Below, in pieces: positions 42,092-49,512 of a DNA stretch of 64,000 nucleotides. How positions within the stretch are numbered: the first letter of the stretch is position 1; each line of letters starts with the position of its first letter. Source of the stretch: Niabella pedocola (GTDB lineage: Bacteria > Bacteroidota > Bacteroidia > Chitinophagales > Chitinophagaceae); contig NZ_JAJNEC010000005.1 of assembly GCF_021044425.1 (NCBI RefSeq), forward strand, positions 248,001-312,000. The letters run 5' to 3'. The notes beneath the pieces were generated by a model, which was given only the letters and a program-made list of their open reading frames with translations, searched no databases and was not told where the DNA came from. The position numbers and the translations under genes were made by a program.

Positions 42092-42927
42092 TTAGCCAGT
42101 TTGCTACCGTTTTTACGCTGGATGATCAGTTTATCGCTTGACTTACCCACAGTTCTTGTCTTCTCTCCTTTTGCGTACTTACCGGTACGGCTGCGCGGAT
42201 GACCTCCGGAAGCGCGTCCTTCACCACCACCCATCGGGTGATCTACAGGGTTCATAGCCACACCACGGTTTCTTGGGCGGATACCTCTCCAACGGTTTCT
42301 ACCGGCTTTACCCATACTCTGCAGGCTATGATCGCTGTTGCTTACCACACCAACAGTTGCAAAACAGTTGATCAGTACTTTTCTCAGCTCACCGGAAGGC
42401 ATTTTTAAAACGGCGTATTTTTGTTCCTTGTTGGTCAGCTGTGCAGAAGCTCCGGCACTGCGGGAGATCTTTCCACCCTGACCCGGGTTCAGCTCAATGT
42501 TGTGCACATTGGTACCCAGCGGCATATTTTTTAATTGCAGCGCATTTCCAATCTCAGGAGCAACGGCATTACCGCTGATCACCTCTGCACCTACAACCAG
42601 CCCCTGCGGAGCAATGATATAACGCTTTTCTCCATCAGCATATTCCAAAAGTGCGATGAACGCTGTACGGTTCGGATCGTATTCGATGCTTACCACTTTA
42701 GCAGCAACATCATGTTTATCTCTCTTGAAATCAACAATACGATACTTTTTCTTATGACCACCCCCTCTGTAACGCATGGTTAAATGACCGGAAGAGTTCC
42801 GTCCACCGGTGCTCTTTTTGGTTTCTAACAGGCTCTTTTCGGGTTTGTTCGTAGTCACCTCGGAAAAAGAATTCCCGATTCTCCAACGCGTACCGGCGGT
42901 TACCGGCTTAAACTTTCTTACTGACAT
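42088..42927 (-). CDS. rplB: Ribosomal protein uL2
   Basis: 279 residues from the ATG at 42927 (MSVRKFKPVTAGTRWR); 7 further codons upstream are in frame but not conserved. GRNSSGHLTMRYRGGGHKKKYR is the N-terminal OB part, and NPVDHPMGGGEGRASGGHPRS includes the His essential for peptidyl-transferase function in E. coli (His229). L2 binds the peptidyl-transferase region of 23S rRNA. Confidence 0.97.
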   Translation of the reverse strand: MSVRKFKPVTAGTRWRIGNSFSEVTTNKPEKSLLETKKSTGGRNSSGHLTMRYRGGGHKKKYRIVDFKRDKHDVAAKVVSIEYDPNRTAFIALLEYADGEKRYIIAPQGLVVGAEVISGNAVAPEIGNALQLKNMPLGTNVHNIELNPGQGGKISRSAGASAQLTNKEQKYAVLKMPSGELRKVLINCFATVGVVSNSDHSLQSMGKAGRNRWRGIRPRNRGVAMNPVDHPMGGGEGRASGGHPRSRTGKYAKGEKTRTVGKSSDKLIIQRKNGSKLAK

Positions 42928-42933
42928 TTTCTT

Positions 42934-42961
42934 TGTTTCAGGTTTCAAATTTCAGGTTTCG
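42934..42961. repeat. 7-bp tandem array, 4 units (GGTTTCA type)
   Basis: Units TGTTTCA, GGTTTCA, AATTTCA and GGTTTCG lie in the rplW-rplB gap, 6 bp upstream of the rplB start codon. Confidence 0.7.
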
Positions 42962-43035
42962 GGTTGTTCCCGTTGCCGAAACATTTTATTTGGATTCAAC
43001 ACTTCGCGGCGGTTGATTGCCTTACTATTCAGAAA

Positions 43036-43335
43036 TTAAATATTCGCATACAGATCGATCTCCTCGCCGTCCGCAACGGTTACATATGCTTTCTTGTAAC
43101 CGGCCTTACGTCCCTGGATAAATCCTGCTTTTGTATAGCGGGTTTTATTTTTTGCAGGAGCCACAACTGTATTTACGCTGGTAACGGTAACACCGTAAAA
43201 AGTTTCAATAGCTTTTTTAATTTCCAGCTTGTTTGATTTTTTTGCCACCTTAAAAGCATACCGGCGCAGTTTTTCCTGCTGAGCATTTGCTTTTTCGGTT
43301 AAAATCGGTTTGATTAATATTTCAGATGGTTTCAT
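43036..43335 (-). CDS. rplW: Ribosomal protein uL23
   Basis: 99 residues from the ATG at 43335 (MKPSEILIKPILTEKANAQQ). YAFKVAKKSNKLEIKKAIETFYGVTV and RKAGYKKAYVTVADGEEIDLY match L23. It surrounds the tunnel exit and serves as the docking site of trigger factor and SRP. Confidence 0.96.
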   Translation of the reverse strand: MKPSEILIKPILTEKANAQQEKLRRYAFKVAKKSNKLEIKKAIETFYGVTVTSVNTVVAPAKNKTRYTKAGFIQGRKAGYKKAYVTVADGEEIDLYANI

Positions 43336-43364
43336 GACCAAATCTTTTTTTCGGGGTTAAACTC

Positions 43365-44006
43365 TTAAGCTTCTACAGCCTCTTCTAAATCTTCAGAAAA
43401 TATTTTTGCAGCACCTTCAGAAAGTACCAGCACTTCTGAGTTTACAATATCATATGTGTTGATATCGCTCAGAGGTAACGCCAGCACCGAAGGTACATTG
43501 CGCAATGACAATTCAATATTTTCATTGGGCTCAGCCAAAATGAACATTGATTTCTTTTCGCCTACATTCCATTTGCTTAAAGCAGTGGCCAATGTTTTTG
43601 TTTTAGGCGCTTCCAGGCTGATATCTTCTACCACCAGAATGGCGTTTGCTTTTGCTTTATAAGAAAGTGCAGAGATCTTTGCCAGGTCTTTTACTTTCTT
43701 ATTCAGCTTAAAGCTATAGTCGCGGGGCTTAGGTCCAAAAATGGTACCACCACCTTTGTATAAGGGGTTACGGATATTACCCTTACGGCTACCACCGGTT
43801 CCCTTTTGTTTGTGCAGCTTGCGGCTGGCACCCTGTACTTCCGCACGGGTTTTTACTTTGTTCGTTCCCTGACGCTGTGCTGCTAAAAATTGTTTTACAG
43901 CCAGATAAATTACATGGTCATTAGGCTCCGCTCCAAAAATATCATCAGGCAGTTCAACAGAACGACCGGTGCTTTTACCTTCTATATTTAAAACTTCAAT
44001 TTGCAT
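43365..44006 (-). CDS. rplD: Ribosomal protein uL4
   Basis: 213 residues from the ATG at 44006 (MQIEVLNIEGKSTGRSV), preferred over a TTG two codons upstream. The tunnel loop RTKVKTRAEVQGASRKLHKQKGTGGSRKG (in pieces) is present. L4 lines the tunnel with L22 and in E. coli represses the S10 operon; it is unknown whether it regulates this one. Confidence 0.96.
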   Translation of the reverse strand: MQIEVLNIEGKSTGRSVELPDDIFGAEPNDHVIYLAVKQFLAAQRQGTNKVKTRAEVQGASRKLHKQKGTGGSRKGNIRNPLYKGGGTIFGPKPRDYSFKLNKKVKDLAKISALSYKAKANAILVVEDISLEAPKTKTLATALSKWNVGEKKSMFILAEPNENIELSLRNVPSVLALPLSDINTYDIVNSEVLVLSEGAAKIFSEDLEEAVEA

Positions 44007-44042
44007 TTTCAAAAAATTTTATATGTTACAGGATACCGGATC

Positions 44043-44660
44043 TTATTTTTGAATGAAAACAATGGAACCGATATGGCCCGGTACAGAACCGCTTACCAGG
44101 ATGTAATTTTTTTCAGCGAAGATTTTTACCACTTTCAAACCTTTCAGTTTTACGCGGTCGCCACCCATACGGCCGGCCATGCGCATACCTTTCATTACAC
44201 GGCTGGCATCGGAAGAGTTACCCAGAGAACCGGGAGCGCGCTGACGATCGTGCTGACCGTGTGACTGCTCACCTACCCCGTGGAAACCATGACGTTTTAC
44301 AACACCCTGGAAACCTTTACCCTTTGTTGTACCTACAACATCAACTTTTTCACCTTCTTCGAAGATGTCTACAGTAATGGTATCACCAAGATTTTTTTCT
44401 AAGGAATAATCTCTGAACTCTTTGGAGAATTTTTTTGCGGAAGTGTTAGCTTTAGCGAAGTGGTTTTTCTCTGGTTGCGTAGTGCGGCTTTCTTTTTTGT
44501 CGCCGAAAGAGATTTGCAAGGCGTTGTAACCGTCTGATTCTGTTTTCTTTACCTGCGTTACAACACAAGGACCTGCTTCAATGATCGTGCAGGCAGTTTG
44601 TTTACCTGAGGGATCATAGATGCTGGTCATTCCCAATTTTTTCCCAATAATACCTTTCAT
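44043..44660 (-). CDS. rplC: Ribosomal protein uL3
   Basis: 205 residues: MKGIIGKKLGMTSIYDPSGK, the internal GKGFQGVVKRHGFHGVGEQSHG, HDRQRAPGSLGNSSD and RMAGRMGGDRVKLKGLKVVKI are L3 features (in pieces). L3 reaches the peptidyl-transferase centre and starts 50S assembly. The gene follows rpsJ after a 293-bp gap, far longer than other gaps in this operon, and its start codon sits in the loop of a potential hairpin. Confidence 0.96.
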   Translation of the reverse strand: MKGIIGKKLGMTSIYDPSGKQTACTIIEAGPCVVTQVKKTESDGYNALQISFGDKKESRTTQPEKNHFAKANTSAKKFSKEFRDYSLEKNLGDTITVDIFEEGEKVDVVGTTKGKGFQGVVKRHGFHGVGEQSHGQHDRQRAPGSLGNSSDASRVMKGMRMAGRMGGDRVKLKGLKVVKIFAEKNYILVSGSVPGHIGSIVFIQK

Positions 44661-44695
44661 TGTTATGTAGTTTTACGCCTTGCAGGATTATTGGG
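44643..44695 (-). promoter_or_regulatory. Inverted repeat enclosing the rplC start codon (candidate translational operator)
   Basis: On the minus strand CCCAATAAT (plus 44687-44695) and ATTATTGGG (plus 44643-44651) are perfectly complementary over 9 bp; the 35-nt loop holds the region just upstream of the rplC ATG (44658-44660) and its first codons. Folding would hide the translation start. Confidence 0.45.
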
Positions 44696-44953
44696 ACTTC
44701 CGGCAATACGCCGGAATCGATCCCCGTTTGCTACCGACCTTTTCCGTTGTTTCATCCCCGGGGGGATGATTGGGAAGTACCGATAGTAAACAAACCCTGA
44801 ATGGCTTGTTTTTATGTTTTACTTCGTTTGATACTTAAGAAGTTGAATTTCAGAGCTCTTTTCTGGCATTAGCCATGCCATTGAGAGATAAAAAAAATGC
44901 TTTAAAAAAGAACTAACGCCACAGGCTGATACATCCCGACCTTGTCGGGAGAT
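44661..44953 (-). promoter_or_regulatory. Long structured rpsJ-rplC intergenic leader
   Basis: This 293-bp gap in the S10 operon has several stems: TCCGGC/GCCGGA (44699-44715), TCATCCCC/GGGGATGA (44752-44769, 2-nt loop) and the long-range GTTTGCTA/TAGTAAAC around it (about 44727-44790). It has no coding potential. It may be a regulatory leader of the rplC part of the operon or carry a second promoter. Confidence 0.5.
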
Positions 44954-45259
44954 TTAGGCCTTGATCTCAACTTCCACGCCACTTGGCAGATCCAGCTTAG
45001 ACAGCGCATCTACGGTACGGGAAGAAGAAGTATAGATATCCAATAATCTTTTATGAGTAGCTAACTGGAACTGCTCACGGCTCTTTTTATTTACGTGTGG
45101 AGAACGCAACACAGTAAAAATTTTACGGTGAGTGGGCAACGGAATAGGCCCGGTAACAACTGCACCAGTGCTGCGCACTGTTTTTACGATTTTCTCTGCT
45201 GATTTATCAACCAGGTTGTGATCGTAAGACTGTAATTTAATTCTGATTCTCTGTGACAT
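44954..45259 (-). CDS. rpsJ: Ribosomal protein uS10
   Basis: 101 residues: MSQRIRIKLQSYDHNLVDKSAEKIVKTV, GPIPLPTHRKIFTVLRSPHVNKKSREQF and the terminal LPSGVEVEIKA (in pieces). S10 belongs to the 30S head and is also the NusB/NusG-contacting NusE factor. It is the first gene of the S10-spc operon read to map, with a promoter box just upstream. Confidence 0.97.
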   Translation of the reverse strand: MSQRIRIKLQSYDHNLVDKSAEKIVKTVRSTGAVVTGPIPLPTHRKIFTVLRSPHVNKKSREQFQLATHKRLLDIYTSSSRTVDALSKLDLPSGVEVEIKA

Positions 45260-45287
45260 TGGATAAACCCAATTTTATTTGGGAGTG

Positions 45288-45295
45288 CAAATGTA
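45288..45295 (-). promoter_or_regulatory. Predicted -7 promoter box of the S10-spc operon
   Basis: The minus strand reads TACATTTG (TAnnTTTG), 28 nt before the rpsJ start codon, in an AT-rich segment. It is the best promoter candidate for the ribosomal operon. Confidence 0.65.
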
Positions 45296-45491
45296 GACTG
45301 AATTTTTTAAATAAACTAATTTTTGATACTTTATTTACGGGCAAACCACAAAATTTATCAACAATCCCGGCGCTTTTGTTTCTTTTTTTAAAAACCGGTG
45401 GGTTCAAAGCCGGCGTAATGCTCCTTCGACCGGGATTTAAATCCCCCATAAAAATCAATAAATCAGCAGGTTATCCTGATAGCCGGTGCGG

Positions 45492-46253
45492 TCATCTCAG
45501 AAACGCGGCCAATTCGGCGATCTTGTCGGTATTGATATAACCAACTCCCATTTTACGGAACATTTCCCAGGCATCTTTGTTGTCCGGCGCCCCCCAGAAA
45601 CGGATCGGCTTGCCGGCCTTCTCCGCCACCCTGATGGCGTTTTCAAGCGCGGTTTTTGAAGTATGATCCAGCTCGCCCGAACCGTTCCACCCAGAATAAT
45701 TTTTAAAATTGGCACTAAAAAGGGCCACACGCGCCAGGTTTTTCCGGGTATATGTGTGGGTAAGATCCCCGTCGAACCAAATAAAAGCCGGGTAATTATA
45801 TAAGGAGTCCTTATTGGGCTGGTTCCCGGTGATCACGATCCGGACCGTTTTATTTCCCGTAATTTCCGGGTATGCGCGCAATACGCGAATGATGCCGTTG
45901 AGCGTGGGTACCCCGGCGGTTTTGCAATCGATCAGGAGGATCAGTTTGCGGGTCCGGTCTGGATACACAGAACCATTATTTGCCCGGATGCAGGCCTTTA
46001 ACGGGTCTAAATACAGGGTTTTCAGATCCCGGCCAGGTGCAATGTCCCCGGCATTATGTGCCACCGGAAGCGCATCCCCGCGCAGGAACACATCGGCTTC
46101 TATAGAACCAAATCCGTGTTCATAAGCCAGCCTAAAAGGCCGTTGCTGCTCGTAGTCATTATGAGAATGCGCCTGCTGAACGGTATAAACTCCCCGCTGG
46201 GCGCCGGCGCCGGACACGATCAGGCAACAAAGAAAGAACATCCAAATCTTCAT
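45492..46253 (-). CDS. Secreted GDPD/PI-PLC-like phosphodiesterase
   Basis: 253 residues with a signal peptide (MKIWMFFLCCLIVSGAGAQ). The mature part has the TIM-barrel pattern of glycerophosphodiester phosphodiesterases and PI-PLC-like proteins: QAHSHNDYEQQRPF (first His), IEADVFLRGDALPVAHN (metal Glu/Asp and second His), then LILLIDCKT and a C-terminal GVGYINTD. The HSHNDY variant is common in secreted Bacteroidota members. The substrate (phosphodiester or lipid headgroup) is not known. It is a single gene ahead of the ribosomal operon. Confidence 0.82.
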   Translation of the reverse strand: MKIWMFFLCCLIVSGAGAQRGVYTVQQAHSHNDYEQQRPFRLAYEHGFGSIEADVFLRGDALPVAHNAGDIAPGRDLKTLYLDPLKACIRANNGSVYPDRTRKLILLIDCKTAGVPTLNGIIRVLRAYPEITGNKTVRIVITGNQPNKDSLYNYPAFIWFDGDLTHTYTRKNLARVALFSANFKNYSGWNGSGELDHTSKTALENAIRVAEKAGKPIRFWGAPDNKDAWEMFRKMGVGYINTDKIAELAAFLR

Positions 46254-46294
46254 AACAAATAGTATAACAGGGAATTCCGGTCCGGCGAGCGACG

Positions 46295-46870
46295 CTAATT
46301 AAAAGACATTTTATAATCTACCCGGATCTTTCCGTTGGAAATATCATTCAGTTTGCCCTTAATCAGCTTTTTGCGCAACGGAGGCAGGTAGTCAATAAAC
46401 AGTTTTCCTTCAATATGATCATATTCGTGCAGGATTACGCGGGCGGTAATGCCGCTGAAGGTGCGGGTATGCTGCTGAAACTGCTCATCCTGGTAGGTAA
46501 GGGTCACCGTTTGATTGCGCGATACATCTTCCCGGATCTTCGGAATGCTCAGGCATCCCTCGTTGTAGCTCCATAATTCGCCTTCCAGCGTTTGGATATG
46601 TGCATTAATAAATGTTTGTTCGATGCCTTCATCGCCCGGGTACAGATCCTTTTCATCATCCTCCAGGTTATCAATGATTTGCTTGCTATCTACTACAAAA
46701 AGCCGGATCGGGCGGTTGACCTGGGGAGCCGCCAGTCCTACCCCATTGCTGGCATACATGGTTTCCCACATAGACGCGATCAGGGATTCCAGCCCGGGGT
46801 ACTGCGGATCAATATCTTCTGCTACTTTTCTTAAAACAGGGTTGCCATATGCAACAATTGGTAATATCAT
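46295..46870 (-). CDS. def: Peptide deformylase
   Basis: 191 residues. Motif 1 is GVGLAAPQVN, motif 2 EGCLSIP (the metal Cys) and motif 3 HEYDHIEG, which supplies both His ligands and the catalytic Glu. It removes the formyl group from nascent proteins before Map acts. The ATG at 46870 is only 5 nt downstream of a TACCTTTG promoter box, which predicts a leaderless mRNA. The 46-bp gap upstream of the glycerophosphodiester phosphodiesterase-like gene start (46253) allows co-transcription of the two. Confidence 0.96.
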   Translation of the reverse strand: MILPIVAYGNPVLRKVAEDIDPQYPGLESLIASMWETMYASNGVGLAAPQVNRPIRLFVVDSKQIIDNLEDDEKDLYPGDEGIEQTFINAHIQTLEGELWSYNEGCLSIPKIREDVSRNQTVTLTYQDEQFQQHTRTFSGITARVILHEYDHIEGKLFIDYLPPLRKKLIKGKLNDISNGKIRVDYKMSFN

Positions 46871-46875
46871 AGCTG

Positions 46876-46883
46876 CAAAGGTA
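46876..46883 (-). promoter_or_regulatory. Predicted -7 promoter box of def, near-leaderless
   Basis: The minus strand reads TACCTTTG with only 5 nt between the box and the def start codon. Transcription would begin at or next to the ATG. Confidence 0.65.
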
Positions 46884-46914
46884 CCAAAATGTTTGAGGTT
46901 TCAGGTTGCCGGGG

Positions 46915-46956
46915 AAATACTAAATTCTAAACGCTAAATTCGAAATATCAAATTCT
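46915..46956. repeat. 7-bp tandem array, 6 units (AAATTCT/AAACGCT type)
   Basis: Units AAATACT, AAATTCT, AAACGCT, AAATTCG, AAATATC and AAATTCT are in perfect register upstream of def. Confidence 0.8.
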
Positions 46957-47106
46957 AAAGGTTAGTTCCGGTGGCTCGGGGTCGGGTGGCTAAAGCAGAT
47001 CATTGGTCATCTGACCAGTGGAAAATAACTAAACGCTAAATTTTAAATACTAAATTCTAAAGGATTATGTTCTGGCAGCTCCGGGTTGCTGCGGCTAAGG
47101 CAGATC
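46929..47106. repeat. Imperfect direct repeat, 73-76 bp, two copies
   Basis: The copies at 46929-47001 and 47031-47106 both start AAACGCTAAATT, pass AATTCTAAAGG and end GCAGATC, with a divergent GC-rich middle (GGTGGCTCGGGGTC against GGCAGCTCCGGGTT). A segment was duplicated after a heptad array was already present. Confidence 0.6.
47031..47058. repeat. 7-bp tandem array, 4 units (AAATACT type)
   Basis: Units AAACGCT, AAATTTT, AAATACT and AAATTCT, inside the second copy of the direct repeat. Confidence 0.7.
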
Positions 47107-47141
47107 GCCACTTTCTCTCCTGCCACGCCTACGCTGACCGC

Positions 47142-47197
47142 TGGTATCTGGTGTCTGAAATCTGATAGCTGATGTCTGATAGCTGAAACCTGATAGC
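47142..47197. repeat. 7-bp tandem array, 8 units (TGATAGC/TGATGTC type)
   Basis: Units TGGTATC, TGGTGTC, TGAAATC, TGATAGC, TGATGTC, TGATAGC, TGAAACC and TGATAGC. Read on the minus strand these become GCTATCA and GACATCA type units as in the arrays at 48691 and 56580. Confidence 0.85.
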
Positions 47198-47217
47198 GCA
47201 CAACCGGCCGCCAATGA

Positions 47218-47631
47218 CTAAACACTTCTCCCCAAATACTCCTGCAGCATAATGGTAGCGGCAATTTCATCAACCAGGGCCTTATTCCGGCGCTGCATTT
47301 TCTTCAGCCCCATTTCAAGCATGGCATCTTTTGCCATTTTTGATGTATACCGTTCATCTACCGTTTCCAGTGGCAGGTTGGGGAAATGCTTTTTTATTTC
47401 CTTAATGGCCTTTTTTACCAGCGGGGTAGCATGAGTATCCGAATCGTCCCAGTTCTTTGGCTCGCCGATAATGATCTTTTCCACCGCCTCCTGTGTGCAA
47501 TACGTTTTCAAAAACGGGATCAGCTCACGGGAATCGATGGTGGTTAGGCCCGTGGCGATGATCTGCAGCGGATCGGTTACGGCAATTCCCGTACGTTTTA
47601 AACCATAGTCGATGGCAATGATTCTGGACAT
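47218..47631 (-). CDS. ruvX: Holliday junction resolvase-like RuvX/YqgF
   Basis: 137 residues. The RNase H-like fold begins MSRIIAIDYGLKRTGIAVTDP (catalytic Asp in DYG), with IIIGEPKNWDDSD and a later VDERYTSKMA (Glu-Arg) and LVDEIAATIMLQEYL (Asp) completing the active-site triad. In E. coli the protein acts in 16S rRNA 5' processing. The stop codon is next to the heptad array and the direct repeats. Confidence 0.92.
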   Translation of the reverse strand: MSRIIAIDYGLKRTGIAVTDPLQIIATGLTTIDSRELIPFLKTYCTQEAVEKIIIGEPKNWDDSDTHATPLVKKAIKEIKKHFPNLPLETVDERYTSKMAKDAMLEMGLKKMQRRNKALVDEIAATIMLQEYLGRSV

Positions 47632-47641
47632 GGAGGTTTGA

Positions 47642-47697
47642 GAATTGAGATTCGAGATTCGGGATTTGAAACTTGAAATTTGGATTTTGGATTTTGG
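47642..47697. repeat. 7-bp tandem array, 8 units (GATTCGA to ATTTTGG)
   Basis: Units GAATTGA, GATTCGA, GATTCGG, GATTTGA, AACTTGA, AATTTGG, ATTTTGG and ATTTTGG stay in a 7-bp register although the unit word drifts. It lies between ruvX and ubiA. Confidence 0.8.
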
Positions 47698-47712
47698 ATT
47701 TTTTAACTCCTT

Positions 47713-48639
47713 TTACCGCAAAAACAGATCGGCGATTACAAACACCGCAAATACCACCGAAGCAATACCATTGGCCGTCATAAAAGCGAGGTTCACCCGG
47801 CGCAGATCGGTGGCTTTTACAATACTGTGCTGGTAGATCAGCATGCCCACGAAAACAACCACTCCGGCCCAATACCAGCCGCCAAAGCCACCTTTAAAGG
47901 CCGCTGCAATCACCGCTGTAGCACTCAATATATGCAACAGCTCAGATACCCGCAGCGCCCGTTTACCGCCCAATACAGAAGGTATGGAATACAACTGGTT
48001 TGTCCGGTCGAAACCCTCATCCTGCAATGCATAAATTATATCGAACCCGCTTACCCAGAAAAGAACGGCAAAAGAAAAAAGAATAGGCAGGGTGTCAAAC
48101 GCCCCCGTTACCGCAAGGTAAGCGCCTATGGGAGCCAGTGAAAGGCCCAGGCCCAACACCAGGTGACAAAGCGCCGTAAACCGTTTGGTATAACTGTAAC
48201 CCAGTACCACTAATAAGGCCACCGGGGACAAATAAAAACAAACAGGATTGATAAAATAAGTGGCAACAATAAACAATACGCTGTTCAAAACGGTAAACCA
48301 CAATACACTCCTGGCGGATAAGATGCCGGCAGGTATTTCCCGAACCGCCGTACGCGGATTCAGTGCATCATATTTCCGGTCGAGGTACCGGTTAAATGAC
48401 ATGGCGGCATTGCGGGCAAAAATCATGCATAACAGCACCAACAGGAATACCCAACCTTTTTCGCGGAAAAGGTAGACGGTTTTGTTCCACATAGTTGGAA
48501 GAATACCCGTAGCATTGGGCGACTGATCGCTGATATCCGTATTACGGATCCCCAGGAAGAAGCCGATAAGCGCAAAGGGCATGGCGAAAATGGTGTGGGA
48601 AAACTTAACGAGGCTCAGGTAATTCTTTGTAACAGACAT
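47713..48639 (-). CDS. UbiA-family prenyltransferase (4-hydroxybenzoate type)
   Basis: 308 residues with eight or nine membrane helices. The first Asp-rich motif is NRYLDRKYDALNPRT and the second DIIYALQDEGFD, both needed for Mg-prenyl-diphosphate binding. It is closest in pattern to the putative 4-hydroxybenzoate polyprenyltransferases used in menaquinone synthesis by the futalosine route (MqnP) or in ubiquinone-like pathways, but the exact acceptor is unproven. A TACATTTG box is only 4 nt from its start codon. Confidence 0.85.
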   Translation of the reverse strand: MSVTKNYLSLVKFSHTIFAMPFALIGFFLGIRNTDISDQSPNATGILPTMWNKTVYLFREKGWVFLLVLLCMIFARNAAMSFNRYLDRKYDALNPRTAVREIPAGILSARSVLWFTVLNSVLFIVATYFINPVCFYLSPVALLVVLGYSYTKRFTALCHLVLGLGLSLAPIGAYLAVTGAFDTLPILFSFAVLFWVSGFDIIYALQDEGFDRTNQLYSIPSVLGGKRALRVSELLHILSATAVIAAAFKGGFGGWYWAGVVVFVGMLIYQHSIVKATDLRRVNLAFMTANGIASVVFAVFVIADLFLR

Positions 48640-48643
48640 TCAG

Positions 48644-48651
48644 CAAATGTA
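48644..48651 (-). promoter_or_regulatory. Predicted -7 promoter box of the ubiA-like gene, near-leaderless
   Basis: The minus strand reads TACATTTG with 4 nt to the start codon at 48639. Confidence 0.65.
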
Positions 48652-48690
48652 GGGTTCTTTCCATTTATTGAAAACATCCTTTTCTTTTCA

Positions 48691-48746
48691 GACATCAGCT
48701 ATCAGATTTCAGACATCCGATACCAGATTTCAGACGTCAGCAGGCA
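48691..48746. repeat. 7-bp tandem array, 8 units (GATTTCA/GACATCA type)
   Basis: Units GACATCA, GCTATCA, GATTTCA, GACATCC, GATACCA, GATTTCA, GACGTCA and GCAGGCA are in register. It lies between the ubiA-like and trmH-like genes. Confidence 0.85.
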
Positions 48747-48894
48747 GCGTTAGGTTTGGCGATTGTGCCTTTAAGCGTTGGTTCTTCAGAATTTCGGACG
48801 CAGGTATTTAATGATCAGCTATCAGCGGATGCTTCATATGCCGCAATCCTGGCTCCTGGTTCCTGTTTTTGGGTCTTTGGTTCTTTAAAATGTA

Positions 48895-48922
48895 GCGTTC
48901 AGCATTGGGCTATCAGCTACCA
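48895..48922. repeat. 7-bp tandem array, 4 units, supplying the stop codon of the trmH-like gene
   Basis: Units GCGTTCA, GCATTGG, GCTATCA and GCTACCA. The stop codon of the minus-strand gene (48913-48915) is the TCA of the third unit and its last codons lie in the fourth. Confidence 0.8.
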
Positions 48923-49470
48923 GTTTCGTTTTCAATCTGCTCAGGGATCTTTGCCCTTACCAGCTCCCATAACACCACTCCTGCTGCTGTAGCAATGTTG
49001 AGGGAATGCTTCATGCCCAGTTGGGGAATTTCCAGGCAGCCGTCACATAAAGCGATAGTAGACTGCTCTACACCGGTTACCTCATTTCCAAACACCACGG
49101 CAATTTTTTCCTGTCCGTTCCAGTTCAGCCGGTGGAGCATGGTGCTTTGCGCTACCTGCTCTACGGCCAGTATCGTGTAATCCGATTCCCGCAATGTGGC
49201 AATTGCTTCCCCTGCATTTGCAAAATGTGCCCAATGCACCGATTCCTCTGCCCCCAGGGCGGTTTTTTTTATTTCCTTATGAGGGGGCTTTGCCGAATAG
49301 CCGGTAATATAGATCGCTTCCACCCGGAACGCGTCACAGGTCCGGAACACGCTGCCCACGTTATAGGCACTGCGGATATTTTCCAGAACCACCACGATCG
49401 GCATTTTTTCCGACTCTTTGAACGCCTCCACCGACATCCGTCCCAACTCTTCCATGCTTAGTTTACGCAT
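48913..49470 (-). CDS. TrmH/SpoU-family RNA methyltransferase
   Basis: 185 residues from the ATG at 49470 (MRKLSMEELGRMSVEAFKES). Upstream in-frame codons are not part of the gene because the -7 box lies inside them. SpoU motifs are seen: VVLENIRSAYNVGSVFRTCDAF (motif 1), AVVFGNEVTGV (2) and IPQLGMKHSLNIATAAGVVLWEL (3). It would 2'-O-methylate a ribose of tRNA or rRNA; target unknown. The last residues (TGS) and stop lie in a heptad array. Confidence 0.9.
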   Translation of the reverse strand: MRKLSMEELGRMSVEAFKESEKMPIVVVLENIRSAYNVGSVFRTCDAFRVEAIYITGYSAKPPHKEIKKTALGAEESVHWAHFANAGEAIATLRESDYTILAVEQVAQSTMLHRLNWNGQEKIAVVFGNEVTGVEQSTIALCDGCLEIPQLGMKHSLNIATAAGVVLWELVRAKIPEQIENETGS

Positions 49471-49474
49471 GGCG

Positions 49475-49482
49475 CAAAAATA
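49475..49482 (-). promoter_or_regulatory. Predicted -7 promoter box of the trmH-like gene, near-leaderless
   Basis: The minus strand reads TATTTTTG, 4 nt before the start codon. Confidence 0.65.
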
Positions 49483-49512
49483 AACGGATACAGGGGAAAA
49501 TACAATAAAAAA

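Larger units (their letters stand above)
46871..47217. other. 347-bp intergenic region with repeats and a promoter box
   Basis: It contains the def promoter, three heptad arrays and an imperfect direct duplication of 73 to 76 bp (46929-47001 and 47031-47106, about 102 bp apart). No gene was recognised. Confidence 0.6.

Noticed and set aside
44661..44953. A possible riboswitch or tRNA in the rpsJ-rplC gap
   Set aside because: The stems do not match a riboswitch class I recognise and no tRNA signature is present; left as an unassigned structured leader.
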